Shown: piece after piece, positions 36,186-45,629 of the stretch
Numbering within the stretch: the stretch's first letter is position 1
Layout: every line of letters starts with the position of its first letter
Assembly: GCF_000472965.1 (NCBI RefSeq)
Contig: NZ_AXAU01000002.1
Location: 124,001-188,000, forward strand
Length of the DNA stretch: 64,000 nt
Direction: 5' to 3'
From: Bradyrhizobium murdochi
Lineage (GTDB): Bacteria > Pseudomonadota > Alphaproteobacteria > Rhizobiales > Xanthobacteraceae
Made by a program: the position numbers and the translations under genes
Notes under the pieces: generated by a model
The model's input: the letters and a program-made list of their open reading frames with translations, nothing else
The model's database searches: none
Told to the model about the DNA's origin: nothing

Positions 36186-37259
36186 CTACTCCAACTTTTC
36201 GTTGGAAACGATCTCGATGCCGAAACCGGATAATCCCTTATAGTCGTGCACCGACGAGGTGAGATTGACGATCGAGGTGATGCCGAGATCGCGCAGGATC
36301 TGGGCACCAACGCCGACTTCACGCCATTGCCGGTGCCTGTCCGCCTCTGCCGTTTTCTGTTCGCCGACCGGCTCGACGGGAACTCCGGCCGCGCCGTCGC
36401 GCAAGTAAACCAGCACGCCGCGGCCGGCCTTCTTGAAATGGTCGAGCACGATTTGCATCCGCGCCTGGCCGGTGAAGAGATCCTTGACGATATTGGGCTT
36501 GTGCAAGCGCGTCAGCACGTTCTTGCCGTCGCCGATGCCGTTATAGACGAAGGCAGCATGCGCGATCTCGTCGAAGGGCGAGCGATAGGCATAGCCCTGC
36601 AGCGGACCGATCGGGCTGTCGGTGGTAAACGTTGCGACCCGCTCGATCAACTTTTCGCGCGCCTGACGGTAGGCGATCATGTCAGCGATTGTGACGTGCT
36701 TGAGCTTGTGGGCGGCGGCGAATTTCATCACCTGCTCGCCCTTCATCACAGTGCCGTCGTCGTTCATCAATTCAGAGATGACGCCGACCGGCGGCAGGCC
36801 GGAAAGCTTGCAGAGATCGACCGCCGCTTCGGTATGGCCGGAGCGCAGCAGCACGCCACCGTCGCGGGCGATCAGCGGAAAGATATGACCGGGCCGGGCA
36901 AAATCATTGGCGCCGGCATTGGGATTGGCGAGCGCGCGGCAACAGGAGGCGCGCTCCTCCGCCGAAATGCCGGTGCCGCCATCGGGCTTGTAGTCGATCG
37001 AGACGGTAAAGGCGGTGGTGTGATTGGACTCGTTATGCGCCACCATCGGATCGAGCCGCAGCCGCCTGGCGTCGTCGGTGGTGATCGGCGCGCAGACGAT
37101 GCCGGAGGTGTGGCGGATAATGAATGCCATCTTCTCCGCGGTGCAGAGCGAAGCCGCAACGATCAGATCGCCCTCGCCCTCGCGATCGTCATCATCGGTG
37201 ACGACGACGAGTTCGCCTTTGGCAAAGGCTTGCAGAACTTCCTGGATGCTATCGGCCAT
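36186..37259 (-). CDS. ribB: 3,4-dihydroxy-2-butanone 4-phosphate synthase with degenerate GTP cyclohydrolase II domain
   Basis: 357 residues. The N-terminal ~200 residues are RibB, which makes the four-carbon precursor of riboflavin from ribulose 5-phosphate: VVTDDDDREGEGDLIVAAS (metal/substrate Glu), HTSGIVCAPIT, and the FARPGHIFPL and RSGHTEAAVDLCKLSG loops. The C-terminal ~150 residues follow the RibA fold (VYLRDGAAGVP, ILRDLGITSIVNLT) but the zinc Cys set and the usual H-x-E-C/G-x-C core are missing (TRLHKPNIVKDLFTGQ instead), so GTP cyclohydrolase activity is not expected. No FMN riboswitch was recognised upstream. Confidence 0.92.
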   Translation of the reverse strand: MADSIQEVLQAFAKGELVVVTDDDDREGEGDLIVAASLCTAEKMAFIIRHTSGIVCAPITTDDARRLRLDPMVAHNESNHTTAFTVSIDYKPDGGTGISAEERASCCRALANPNAGANDFARPGHIFPLIARDGGVLLRSGHTEAAVDLCKLSGLPPVGVISELMNDDGTVMKGEQVMKFAAAHKLKHVTIADMIAYRQAREKLIERVATFTTDSPIGPLQGYAYRSPFDEIAHAAFVYNGIGDGKNVLTRLHKPNIVKDLFTGQARMQIVLDHFKKAGRGVLVYLRDGAAGVPVEPVGEQKTAEADRHRQWREVGVGAQILRDLGITSIVNLTSSVHDYKGLSGFGIEIVSNEKLE

Positions 37260-37757
37260 TTCTCAAAATCTCGTCAAATCTCGCTCGGTTCAGGCAGTGC
37301 ATTAGCCGGACTCCATGGCCGGCGCCAGCGCCAATACGCGGGGCAGGCCGCTGCCGGTGGGCGCGAAGCGGCCATGCTGCGGCGGTGCTGAAGCGGGATA
37401 AATTGTCGACGATTTCCGCCCGGCGGCATCGGCTGGTTTCGTCCCGATCTGACGTAGATATGCCGCCTTGCCGGAGAAGTCAGCCCGCGGCGCCCGTCTT
37501 TTGCCGCTAGCATGCTGATTTTTGTTTAGATCGATTTGGCCGCAGCCTCTCCCGCTTGCGGGGAGGCGTAGGCCACCTTCGGTGGCCGTCCTCTGAGACG
37601 CCGAGGCAAAGCCTCGGCTATGGCAAAGCGCCGGGTGGGGGCTCTTTCCACTCAGGCAGTGTCGCCCGCGGGGCACCCCCACCCCAATCCTCCCCCACAA
37701 GCGGGACAGGGAGTGCACCTTATTCGTGGTCGCAGTCAAACCTAATTTCGTCAGGCT
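37260..37757. other. Upstream region of ribB containing palindrome family B copy 2
   Basis: About 500 bp. Bases 37546-37716 form a long imperfect palindrome: ctctcccgcttgcggggagg on the left and cctcccccacaagcgggaca on the right, with internal gccaccttcggtggc and gaggcaaagcctc hairpins. The remaining ~285 bp next to ribB should hold its promoter; no FMN-element core was found. Confidence 0.65.
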
Positions 37758-39485
37758 CTACGGCAGCACCTCGCGGCGCTCGTTGAGCAGCGCGTCGGTC
37801 TCGGCGCGCTTGTCCTCCAGGAGCCCGGCCTGGGCGGCTTCGATCACCTTGTAGAGTTCGTGGGCGTCGCTGAGCCGCGTCACCGTCACGTAGTCGGCCC
37901 CGGCCTTGTAGAGGTCGTTGACGTTGGCCAGGATCTCCGCGGTGGCGACGATCTTGGCGGTCGGATTGAGCGAGCGGACGTGCCGGACCAGCTTTTCGTT
38001 GTCGGCGCCCTTCAACAGCGAATCCGGGATGCTGAGGATGATCAGCTCCGCCTTGCCAACCCCGGCATGCACCAGCGTATCGACGTTGCTGATGTCGCCA
38101 TAGACCACGTGCATGCCGCGGTCCGTTAAGGTCCTAAATACCAGCGGGTTGAAGTCGATCACGGTGATCTGCTCCAGCACCGCCGGAGTAAGGCGCTCGA
38201 TCTCGGCAATCAGCGCGCTGGCGGCGCGGAAGAACCCGAGAATGACGATCCGGCACGCCTCCCCGTGCCCGCCCTCGTGCCCTCCGTCGGCCTCATGCTT
38301 GTGATCGAGGTCGCGGAGCCCGATCCGCTTCAGCGGACCGATCAGGCCGCGCGTGACCTGGTCGCTGCGGCCCATGACGAAGGTGCTCAGGACCGCCAGT
38401 ACCACGAAGGCGAACGACGCCGCGCTCGACGTTTCCGGGCTGATATGGTGTGCCAGCACGCCGGTCTGGATCACGACCAGCGAAAACTCCGAGATCTGCG
38501 CCAGGTTGATCGCCGGCAACAGGCTCGCGCGCAGGCCCTGCTTCATCAGATAAAGCGGCGTGAACGTCGTCACCATGCGGCTGGCGACGGTGAAGGCCGC
38601 GATTGCGAGCGCCAGCCCGATCACCGACGCACCGGGGATCGGAATGGTCATGCCGAGCGAGACGAAGAACAGCGTGATGAAGAAGTCGCGCAGCGTCGTC
38701 ACCTTGGCGGTGACGTCGAGCGCATAGGGGAATGTCGACAGCGATACGCCAGCCACCAGCGAGCCCATCTCGCGCGACAGGTGCAGCCTCTCCGCGATCT
38801 CGCCGATCAGGAAGCACCAGGCCAGCGCGCCGAGCAGGATCAGCTCGGGCCGGCGCGCGATCTGGTGGAATAGCCACGGCAGCACATAGCGGCTGAGCAC
38901 CAGCGCGGTCGCCACCAGCACGCCGACCCGGGCGATCGACAACAGGATCACGCTCACTTGCAGATTGTCGAGGCTCGGCTGCACCGCCAGGAACAGGATC
39001 GCGAAGATGTCCTGCAGCACCAGCACGCCGAGCGTGATCCGCCCGGGCAGCGTGTCGAGCTCGCGCTTCTCGTACAGTACCTTGACGATGATGACCGTGC
39101 TCGACAGCGCGCAGGCGATGCAGAGATAGAGCGCGTCGAAATGCCCGCTCCCCATCGACAGGCCGATCCCGATAAAGAACAATATTCCGAGCAGGACGCC
39201 GCCGGCCAATTGCCCGCCCGCGGCAAACAGGATCACTTTTCCGGCGCGCACGATCTTCTTCAGGTCGATTTCCAGCCCGATCATGAACAGCATGAAGATC
39301 AGGCCGAGTTCGGAGATGACGGTGATCGAATCCTGGGACTCGACCCACTTCATGCCGAATGGACCAATGAAGAACCCGGCGATAAGGTAGGCCAAAATCA
39401 GCGGCTGCCGGGAAAAATGCGCCAACAGGCCGAGCACCCAGGCGAACAGGATGCATAAGGTGATATCGCGAATAAGCTCGTGCAT
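37758..39485 (-). CDS. CPA2 family cation:proton antiporter with TrkA-N domain (KefB/YbaL-like)
   Basis: 575 residues from the ATG at 39485. About 12 transmembrane helices cover residues 1-385, including the family segments LAYLIAGFFIGPFGM and LFMLFMIGLEIDLKKI. The C-terminal ~180 residues are a TrkA-N/RCK domain (RIVILGFFRAASALIAEIE, VVYGDISNVDTLVHAGV) that binds nucleotides and gates transport. KefB-like systems exchange K+ for H+; whether glutathione adducts gate this one is unknown. A small-protein start at 39544 is divergent from it. Confidence 0.9.
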   Translation of the reverse strand: MHELIRDITLCILFAWVLGLLAHFSRQPLILAYLIAGFFIGPFGMKWVESQDSITVISELGLIFMLFMIGLEIDLKKIVRAGKVILFAAGGQLAGGVLLGILFFIGIGLSMGSGHFDALYLCIACALSSTVIIVKVLYEKRELDTLPGRITLGVLVLQDIFAILFLAVQPSLDNLQVSVILLSIARVGVLVATALVLSRYVLPWLFHQIARRPELILLGALAWCFLIGEIAERLHLSREMGSLVAGVSLSTFPYALDVTAKVTTLRDFFITLFFVSLGMTIPIPGASVIGLALAIAAFTVASRMVTTFTPLYLMKQGLRASLLPAINLAQISEFSLVVIQTGVLAHHISPETSSAASFAFVVLAVLSTFVMGRSDQVTRGLIGPLKRIGLRDLDHKHEADGGHEGGHGEACRIVILGFFRAASALIAEIERLTPAVLEQITVIDFNPLVFRTLTDRGMHVVYGDISNVDTLVHAGVGKAELIILSIPDSLLKGADNEKLVRHVRSLNPTAKIVATAEILANVNDLYKAGADYVTVTRLSDAHELYKVIEAAQAGLLEDKRAETDALLNERREVLP

Positions 39486-39543
39486 GGTTCCGGATTTCCC
39501 CCTTTTGCAACCTAGAGGCCCCGGCGCAAGGGTCAAACATTCA

Positions 39544-39948
39544 ATGTGTCATAGCCATAGAATGGGGGCTTTTCTCGCGATTCTGGCCGCGTTGTCGATC
39601 CCGTACGCCCTCATTGCCAGCGCCCGGACCGCAGACGGAATCGAACAGAATTTCGCACACTCCCGCCCCCTGATCCCCGAGCGGATCGCCTATTTCGACA
39701 CATCAGGCAAGATGGTGGGGAGCTACCTCAAGTCCCCGATTACGTTAAAAGCGTTTGCGGCCGTCGAGGTCTTCATCGCCGCAAACGACGTGCGCGGCGG
39801 AACGGGAGCCAATTTCGTGGGCGAATGGGCGGCCACGGGCGAGATCAGCGAGCCCACGATCGAGGCGCTGATGGTCGGCGGCGTCGGCGCCGTTCATCAT
39901 GCGTTCATCAGCCAGGCCGATCAGGATCGTCGGCGAGAACCAGGCTGA
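39544..39948 (+). CDS. Short DUF3124-like exported protein, apparently missing its N-terminal half
   Basis: 134 residues from ATG 39544 (or 128 from 39562). A signal-like segment (MGAFLAILAALSIPYALIAS) is followed after a short spacer by the second half of DUF3124 as I recall the family: RIAYFDTSGKMVGSYLKSPI, then GGTGANFVGEWAATGEISEP and TIEALMVGGVGAVHHAFIS. The family's usual first half, with the VPVYS and SIRNTD type strands, is absent, so the gene may be an internally deleted remnant. It is divergent from the antiporter and precedes an aminotransferase gene by 66 bp. Confidence 0.6.
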   Translation: MCHSHRMGAFLAILAALSIPYALIASARTADGIEQNFAHSRPLIPERIAYFDTSGKMVGSYLKSPITLKAFAAVEVFIAANDVRGGTGANFVGEWAATGEISEPTIEALMVGGVGAVHHAFISQADQDRRREPG

Positions 39949-40014
39949 ACGACGACGAGACAGGGAGCCGCCCGGTCGGCCCTCTCAACAAGAAACAAGA
40001 TGGAGTGAACATTC

Positions 40015-41256
40015 ATGTCTACCGCTTCCTTCGATTTTGCGCCCTTGCTGCCCGCCGGATTGCCGGCGCCGTCAGCGCGGTGGACCGGCCTTGCCAGATA
40101 CAGCTTCGTCGGCGGCAACAATGATCCCGAGCAGGTTCCGGTCGATGGCCTGATCGACGCCGTCAATACCGTGCTCCGGCGCGAGGGCAAGACGCTCGCG
40201 ACCTACGGCCTCGCCAGCGGCCCGCAGGGCTATCGCCCCTTGCGCGAATTCCTCAGTGCGAAACTCAAGCGCGATGCCGGCATCGCCTGCATTGCCGACG
40301 ATATCATGATCGTCTCCGGTTCGCTGCAGGCGCTCGATCTCGTCAACCAGACGCTGCTGGCGCGCGGCGACACCGTGCTGGTCGAGCAGGAGACCTATCA
40401 GGGCGCGCTGACCCGGCTGACGCGGCTTGGTGTCAAGGCGATCGGCATCCCGCTCGACGAGCAGGGCATGCGGATGGATGCGCTGGCGGCAGCCCTTGCC
40501 GACCACAAAAGCCGCGGCATCACGCCGAAATACATCTATACCATCCCGACCGTGCAGAATCCGACCGGCAGCATCCTGCCGGAGACGCGGCGCGCCGAGA
40601 TGCTGAAACTGTCGCAGCAATATGGCGTGCCGATTTTCGAGGACGATTGCTACGCCGACCTGGTCTGGGCCGGTAAACGTCCGCCCGCGATCTACGCCAT
40701 GAGCAAGCATGGCGGCGTCATCCACATCGGCTCGTTCTCGAAGTCGATCGCGCCGGCGCTGCGGGTCGGCTTCATCGTGGCACCCTGGGAGATGATGTCG
40801 CGGATGCTGGCGCTGAAGACCGACGCCGGAAGCGGCGCGCTGGAGCAGATGGTGCTGGCCGAGTATTGCGCGCCGCATTTTTCGACCCACGTGCCGAAGC
40901 TGACGCGCGGCCTGCGCGCCAAGCTCGACACGCTGATGGAAGCGCTCAGCGAGCAGTTCGGCACCTCGGCCGAATTCGAGGAGCCCGAGGGCGGCATCTT
41001 CCTGTGGGTGAAACTGCCCGACAATGTCGACACGCTAAAACTCTATCAGGCCGCGCTTGTCGCCGGCGTCGCCATCAATCCGGGGCCTGAATGGTCGACC
41101 GACAAGGCCTATGCCGGCAGCCGACTGCGGCTGTGCTTCGCAAGTCCCTCGCATGAACAGATCCGCGAAGGCGTCGCCGTGCTCGCCGAAGTCTGCCGCA
41201 AGGAGTTCGGCGTGCCAGCACGGATCGCGAATGTGGAGAAGCGGGCGCGGAGTTGA
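40015..41256 (+). CDS. PLP-dependent aminotransferase, class I/II (2-aminoadipate/MocR-like fold)
   Basis: 413 residues with no DNA-binding domain. Fold-type I signatures: IMIVSGSLQALDLVNQTL, YTIPTVQNPTGSILPE, PIFEDDCYADLVW, and PLP Lys243 in HIGSFSKSIAPALRVGF. Closest well-known relatives are LysN-type 2-aminoadipate and kynurenine aminotransferases and the MocR aminotransferase domain. The amino-group donor and acceptor cannot be specified. Convergent with the Bug receptor gene 24 bp downstream. Confidence 0.9.
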   Translation: MSTASFDFAPLLPAGLPAPSARWTGLARYSFVGGNNDPEQVPVDGLIDAVNTVLRREGKTLATYGLASGPQGYRPLREFLSAKLKRDAGIACIADDIMIVSGSLQALDLVNQTLLARGDTVLVEQETYQGALTRLTRLGVKAIGIPLDEQGMRMDALAAALADHKSRGITPKYIYTIPTVQNPTGSILPETRRAEMLKLSQQYGVPIFEDDCYADLVWAGKRPPAIYAMSKHGGVIHIGSFSKSIAPALRVGFIVAPWEMMSRMLALKTDAGSGALEQMVLAEYCAPHFSTHVPKLTRGLRAKLDTLMEALSEQFGTSAEFEEPEGGIFLWVKLPDNVDTLKLYQAALVAGVAINPGPEWSTDKAYAGSRLRLCFASPSHEQIREGVAVLAEVCRKEFGVPARIANVEKRARS

Positions 41257-41279
41257 GCCTGCAAGCCGTGGCCGGTGCC

Positions 41280-42266
41280 CTATTCAGCCTTGATCCCGGC
41301 CTCGGTAATCAGCCTGCCCCATTTCACGCTTTCGCTCTGGATAAATTTTGCAAAAGCCTCGGGCGAGGTGGGCGCGGGTTCGGCGCCGAGAACGCGGATT
41401 TTCTCGATCGCCGCGGGATCGCTCAGCGCCTTCACGAAGGCGGCATTCAGCGTTTTGACGATGTCGGGCGGCGTGCCGGCGGGTGCGACGATGCCGAACC
41501 AGCCGACGGATTCGAATCCAGAGAGGCCCTGCTCCGCCAGCGTCGGAACATCGGGCAGGAAGGCCACGCGTTTCGCGGCGGAGACTCCGAGCGCCTTCAA
41601 CTTGCCGTCGCCGATCAACTGCTTGGATGCAGGAATATCCAGCACGGCCAGCGGCACGTGGCCGGCAAGAACATCCGTCGTCGCCGGCGCGGTGCCACGA
41701 TAGGCGATCAACTGAATTCCGACGCCGGCCTTCTGGTTGAACAAGGCCGACGTCAGGTGCATCGCCGTGCCGTTGCCGCCATGGCCGATCGACAGACCCG
41801 CCGTTTGAGCCTTGGCCTTGGCAACGACATCGGCGACAGAGGCAATGGCCGATTGTCGCGAAGACACCAGCACGAACGAGATTTCCGCCAGCAGGGTGAC
41901 CGGCGCCAGGTCCTTGATCGGATCGAACGCCATCGCCGCGCGGTTGAGATGCGGATTGACGGTCAGCACGCCGGCTGCGGCCACGCCGAGCGTGTAGCCA
42001 TCAGGCGCTGCCTGCGCCACCGCGCCGATCCCAATATTGCCGCCCGCGCCCGCCCTGTTCTCGATGACAATAGGCTGACGCAGCGTTTCCGAAAGCAGCG
42101 GCTGCAGGGCGCGAATGACGATGTCGGCACTGCCGCCGGGCGGAAACGTCACGATGATCTTGATGGGTTGATCGGGATATGCGTTTGCTGCTTCAATCGC
42201 CGACAACGACAGCGACAAAACAACAACAAGGGCGCGGATCATGCCTTGCCGGATCGACGGAAACAT
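41280..42266 (-). CDS. Bug-type tripartite tricarboxylate transporter substrate-binding protein
   Basis: 328 residues from the ATG at 42266; the first ~29 residues form the signal peptide (MIRALVVVLSLSLSAIEAANA). The mature start YPDQPIKIIVTFPPGGSADI is the hallmark of Bug receptors, and the ligand loop ADIVIRALQPLLSETLRQPI and ENRAGAGGNIGIGAVAQA follow. Bug proteins bind small carboxylates in the periplasm for TctAB-type transporters or signalling; most, like this one, are orphans without membrane subunits nearby. Divergent from the FAD monooxygenase, whose substrate it may capture (inference). Confidence 0.92.
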   Translation of the reverse strand: MFPSIRQGMIRALVVVLSLSLSAIEAANAYPDQPIKIIVTFPPGGSADIVIRALQPLLSETLRQPIVIENRAGAGGNIGIGAVAQAAPDGYTLGVAAAGVLTVNPHLNRAAMAFDPIKDLAPVTLLAEISFVLVSSRQSAIASVADVVAKAKAQTAGLSIGHGGNGTAMHLTSALFNQKAGVGIQLIAYRGTAPATTDVLAGHVPLAVLDIPASKQLIGDGKLKALGVSAAKRVAFLPDVPTLAEQGLSGFESVGWFGIVAPAGTPPDIVKTLNAAFVKALSDPAAIEKIRVLGAEPAPTSPEAFAKFIQSESVKWGRLITEAGIKAE

Positions 42267-42300
42267 TGAGGTCCCCCGATGATCTCTGTGGGGCTCAGTA

Positions 42301-43998
42301 ATGCATGATCGTCCCCACGCAGCAAGCGACAAGGTGGCAGGTGACATGGTGAAGACCAGTGTTCTCGTGGTCGGCGGCGGTCCGGTTGGTCTCACTTTGG
42401 CAATGGACCTCGCATCGCGGGGAATATCCGCCACTGTCGTCGAAACACGCGCCGCCGGCGAGCCGCCGAGCGTGAAATGCAACCACGTCTCGTCGCGCTC
42501 GATGGAGATTTTTCGCAGGCTCGGCCTGGCGCAGGAGCTGCGCGACGCCGGATTGCCGGCCGACTATCCGAACGACTGCTCTTACCGCACCACGGCAACG
42601 GGTATCGAGCTCTCGCGTATCCTCATTCCCTGCCGGCGCGATCGCTATACCGCCACCGGCGGGCCAGACACCGGTTGGCCGACGGCCGAGCCGCCGCACC
42701 GCATCAATCAGATCTATATGGAACCCGTGCTGTTCGCCCACGCCGCCGCCATCGACGGGCTGCAGATTCTGAACCGCACCGCATTCGAGGAGTTCGGCGA
42801 AGTCGATGAGGGCATCGTTGCAACCGTCCGCAACCTCGATACCGGAGCCACCTTTCAGATTCACGCCGATTTTATCGTTGGCTGCGACGGGGCGCGGTCG
42901 CTGGTTCGCAAGGCGATCGACGCCAATCTGCAGGGAACGCCGATCATCCAGCGCGTGCAGTCGACCTACATCCGCGCGCCCGCCCTGCTCGGCCTGATGG
43001 ACCGGCCCGCCTGGATGACGCTGTCGCTCAATCCGCGGCGCTGCGGCACGGTGGTCGCGATCGACGGCCGCGAGCAGTGGCTGATCCACAATCACCTCAA
43101 TCGCGAGGATGAGACTTTCGAATCCGTCGATCGCGATGCCTCGATCCGCGCCATCCTCGGCGTCGGCCCCGATTTCGAATACGAGATTCTGAGCAAGGAG
43201 GACTGGGTCGGCCGCCGCCTCGTCGCCGACCGGTTTCGCAACGGACGCGCCTTCATCTGCGGCGATGCCGCCCATCTGTGGATGCCCTATGCCGGCTACG
43301 GCATGAACGCCGGGATCGCAGACGCAACCAACCTCGCATGGCTGCTCGCGGCCTATCTGGAAGGATGGGCCGACATCGCCATCCTCGACGCCTATGAGGC
43401 CGAGCGCCTGCCCATCACCGAACAGGTGTCGCGCTTTGCGATGGAGATGGCGGGCAAGGTCTTGAGCCAGCGCCGCACCGTTCCTGATGCAATCGAACAG
43501 CCGGGGCCGGAAGGCGATGCCGTCCGCAAGCAGGTCGGGCAAGCGGCCTATGATTTGAACGTGCAGCAATATTGCTGCGCCGGCCTCAATTTCGGCTATT
43601 TCTACGATCGCTCCCCGATCATCGCCTATGACGGCGCCGAGCATCCGGGCTTTACGATGGCGGACTTCACGCCGTCTTCGACTCCGGGCTGCCGGCTTCC
43701 GTTCGCGAAACTGTCGGACGGACGGCCGGTCTATGATGCGTTGGGTCCGGGCTACACGCTTTTGCGGTACGATCCGGGTGTTGTGGTTGCGCCCTTGGCC
43801 GATGCGATGCGCGCCAATGGCGTCCCGTTTGAAATCGTCGATGTATCCGGCGACCAAGCGCCGCCGCCCGGCGGCCACAACCTCATCCTTGCGCGCACCG
43901 ACCAGCACGTCGCCTGGCGGGGCGACACGATCCCGGACGATCCCGCGCCGCTCGTCGGCAAGCTGATCGGCCGAAGCCTCACCCCCAGCCCGGATTGA
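42301..43998 (+). CDS. FAD-dependent aromatic-type monooxygenase
   Basis: 565 residues; the start may instead be the ATG at 42346 (MVKTSVLVVGGG), preceded by CAGGTG. Group A flavoprotein hydroxylase signatures: VLVVGGGPVGLTLAMDLASRG (FAD), VGCDGARSLVRKAI (DG motif) and RAFICGDAAHLWMPYAGYG (FAD ribityl). A C-terminal thioredoxin-like extension (~430-565) is as in MhpA/2,4-dichlorophenol hydroxylase relatives. It should hydroxylate a phenolic or polyketide substrate using NAD(P)H and oxygen. The DMT exporter gene follows at 7 bp; a Bug receptor is divergent. Confidence 0.9.
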   Translation: MHDRPHAASDKVAGDMVKTSVLVVGGGPVGLTLAMDLASRGISATVVETRAAGEPPSVKCNHVSSRSMEIFRRLGLAQELRDAGLPADYPNDCSYRTTATGIELSRILIPCRRDRYTATGGPDTGWPTAEPPHRINQIYMEPVLFAHAAAIDGLQILNRTAFEEFGEVDEGIVATVRNLDTGATFQIHADFIVGCDGARSLVRKAIDANLQGTPIIQRVQSTYIRAPALLGLMDRPAWMTLSLNPRRCGTVVAIDGREQWLIHNHLNREDETFESVDRDASIRAILGVGPDFEYEILSKEDWVGRRLVADRFRNGRAFICGDAAHLWMPYAGYGMNAGIADATNLAWLLAAYLEGWADIAILDAYEAERLPITEQVSRFAMEMAGKVLSQRRTVPDAIEQPGPEGDAVRKQVGQAAYDLNVQQYCCAGLNFGYFYDRSPIIAYDGAEHPGFTMADFTPSSTPGCRLPFAKLSDGRPVYDALGPGYTLLRYDPGVVVAPLADAMRANGVPFEIVDVSGDQAPPPGGHNLILARTDQHVAWRGDTIPDDPAPLVGKLIGRSLTPSPD

Positions 43999-44005
43999 TT
44001 CCCTG

Positions 44006-44884
44006 ATGACGGAGACGCGCTCCCAGCATCGCCTAGGCATTGCCCTGGTCGCCGCCGCCGCCATCGCCTGGAGCACGGCGCCGCTCTTTACAAGGCTGCT
44101 TCCCTACGACTCCTGGACTATCCTGTTCTGGCGCGGATTATTCGGCGGCGGCCTGATCATGTTGTTGATGGTGCTGTTGCAAGGGCGTGCCGGCCTGCGA
44201 GATTTGGCCAGGATGGACAAGAACGGCTGGCTTGTCGCATCGTTTTCGACATTGGCGATGATCGCCTTCATCCCTTCACTGCAGCTCACGAATGTATCCA
44301 ATGTAGCCATCATCATCGCGACCGGTCCCTTCCTCGCGGCGGGGCTGGCCTGGATATGGCTGCGGGAAATCCCGCAACTGCGAACCATGCTCGCAAGTAT
44401 CGTGGCACTCTGCGGCGTCATGATCATCGTCGGTAACGCACGCGCCGGTTCCGACATTCTCGGGATCGGCCTCGCCTGCTTCATGGCGCTGGCGATCGCT
44501 GCGATGACAGTCATGGTACGGCGGCACAGGAATACATCGATGGTCGCCGCGGCGGCGATGTCGAACATGCTGGGCAGCGTTATCAGCATTCCCTTCGCCC
44601 ACGGAATAGCTGCAATAACGTGGTTCGACCTGTTTGTTCTCGCGATGTTCGGATGCTTTCAGGTCGCCCTCGGCCTCACGCTGTTTTTCCTCGGTTCGCG
44701 GCTGCTGCCTTCCGGGCAGGCCGCCCTGATCTCCACGCTGGAGACGCCGCTGATGCCGTTCTGGGTATGGGCGGGATTCGGCGAGGTGCCCACACTACGG
44801 GTCGGCGCCGGCGGCGCTCTGGTGATGGGCGCCGTCATTGCCGACATAATCGGCGATATCCGCGCGCAGCGGCAGTCAAGGTGA
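44006..44884 (+). CDS. DMT superfamily (EamA) transporter
   Basis: 292 residues, nearly all in ten hydrophobic helices as two EamA repeats (LVAAAAIAWSTAPLFTRLL begins the first; LGIGLACFMALAIAAMTVMV begins the second). Motifs FWRGLFGGGLIMLL and ETPLMPFWVWAGFGEVP are typical. Family members export metabolites or amino acids. Starting 7 bp after the FAD monooxygenase stop, it is probably translated from the same transcript. Confidence 0.9.
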   Translation: MTETRSQHRLGIALVAAAAIAWSTAPLFTRLLPYDSWTILFWRGLFGGGLIMLLMVLLQGRAGLRDLARMDKNGWLVASFSTLAMIAFIPSLQLTNVSNVAIIIATGPFLAAGLAWIWLREIPQLRTMLASIVALCGVMIIVGNARAGSDILGIGLACFMALAIAAMTVMVRRHRNTSMVAAAAMSNMLGSVISIPFAHGIAAITWFDLFVLAMFGCFQVALGLTLFFLGSRLLPSGQAALISTLETPLMPFWVWAGFGEVPTLRVGAGGALVMGAVIADIIGDIRAQRQSR

Positions 44885-45086
44885 ACGGACGGATACTCAG
44901 ATCCGGTTTCGTACGCGTGGCTCAATGTCCGCCTCGGTCCGAAAGCGACGGAAGTGCTGCATCGCCGCGAAATGACGCGATGGGCCACAAGCGGAAAACC
45001 TCGCAGGCCGCGAGCGATCTGGCGCACGACCGCGCAGTCATTCCCTTCGGCTTCCGTTAAGGCAAGTAGCGGGTTTCCGAAATTCC

Positions 45087-45362
45087 TCATCGATGCATCC
45101 ACGCCCTCGAAATCGAAAGCAGTGTGTGACCGATGACACTGAGCAGCGCGGCGATGCCCCATATAGTGAACATGGTCTCTTTGTAGCTTGCAGAAAAGCC
45201 AGCGCCTTCGGCGATCACATCGCCGATATGCTTCCACCAGCCGCTGAGAGTGCCCGGCAACCCGCCAGTCGCATCAGCAATCGCAAGCGTGATTCCCGAG
45301 ATCACGGGCAGATAGAAGACGAGAACCACGGCTGCGGCGAGAACACGGAGAATGAATCGCAT
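45087..45362 (-). CDS. Small two-helix membrane protein
   Basis: 91 residues from the ATG at 45362, preceded by GGAGG four bases upstream, which argues for real translation. Two hydrophobic segments: LRVLAAAVVLVFYLPVISGITLA and ETMFTIWGIAALLSVIGHTLL, separated by a short soluble loop. No family recognised. It is the first of four genes of unknown function in 45-48 kb, all on the minus strand. Confidence 0.65.
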   Translation of the reverse strand: MRFILRVLAAAVVLVFYLPVISGITLAIADATGGLPGTLSGWWKHIGDVIAEGAGFSASYKETMFTIWGIAALLSVIGHTLLSISRAWMHR

Positions 45363-45629
45363 GAGACCTCCGATGTACGCCATGATGGCCGCGAACTCAC
45401 CGAGCCATTGTCTCTATGTGAGTCCCTTTGAGGACAGCACCTCGAAACAATGTCCGCTTCGCTTATACTCGTGACTGCGCGCGTAGCTGCCCCTGTAAAG
45501 AGTGCCACTCCCGCTAATTGGAAGCCCCGACTAGGTTCGGCAAGGCCCCCTCGCACCATTGTCCCGCGGAATTGGAGGCCAGGCCGGTGGCGCAGCAGAG
45601 AAATGAAGGCAGCAGCGACGCCCTGGTGG

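Noticed and set aside
37260..37757. FMN riboswitch upstream of ribB
   Set aside because: Looked for the conserved core on the minus strand and found none; the region is mainly palindrome family B.
42295..44076. 593-residue minus-strand frame opposite the FAD monooxygenase
   Set aside because: Shadow of a well-supported gene; composition is typical of GC-rich antisense.
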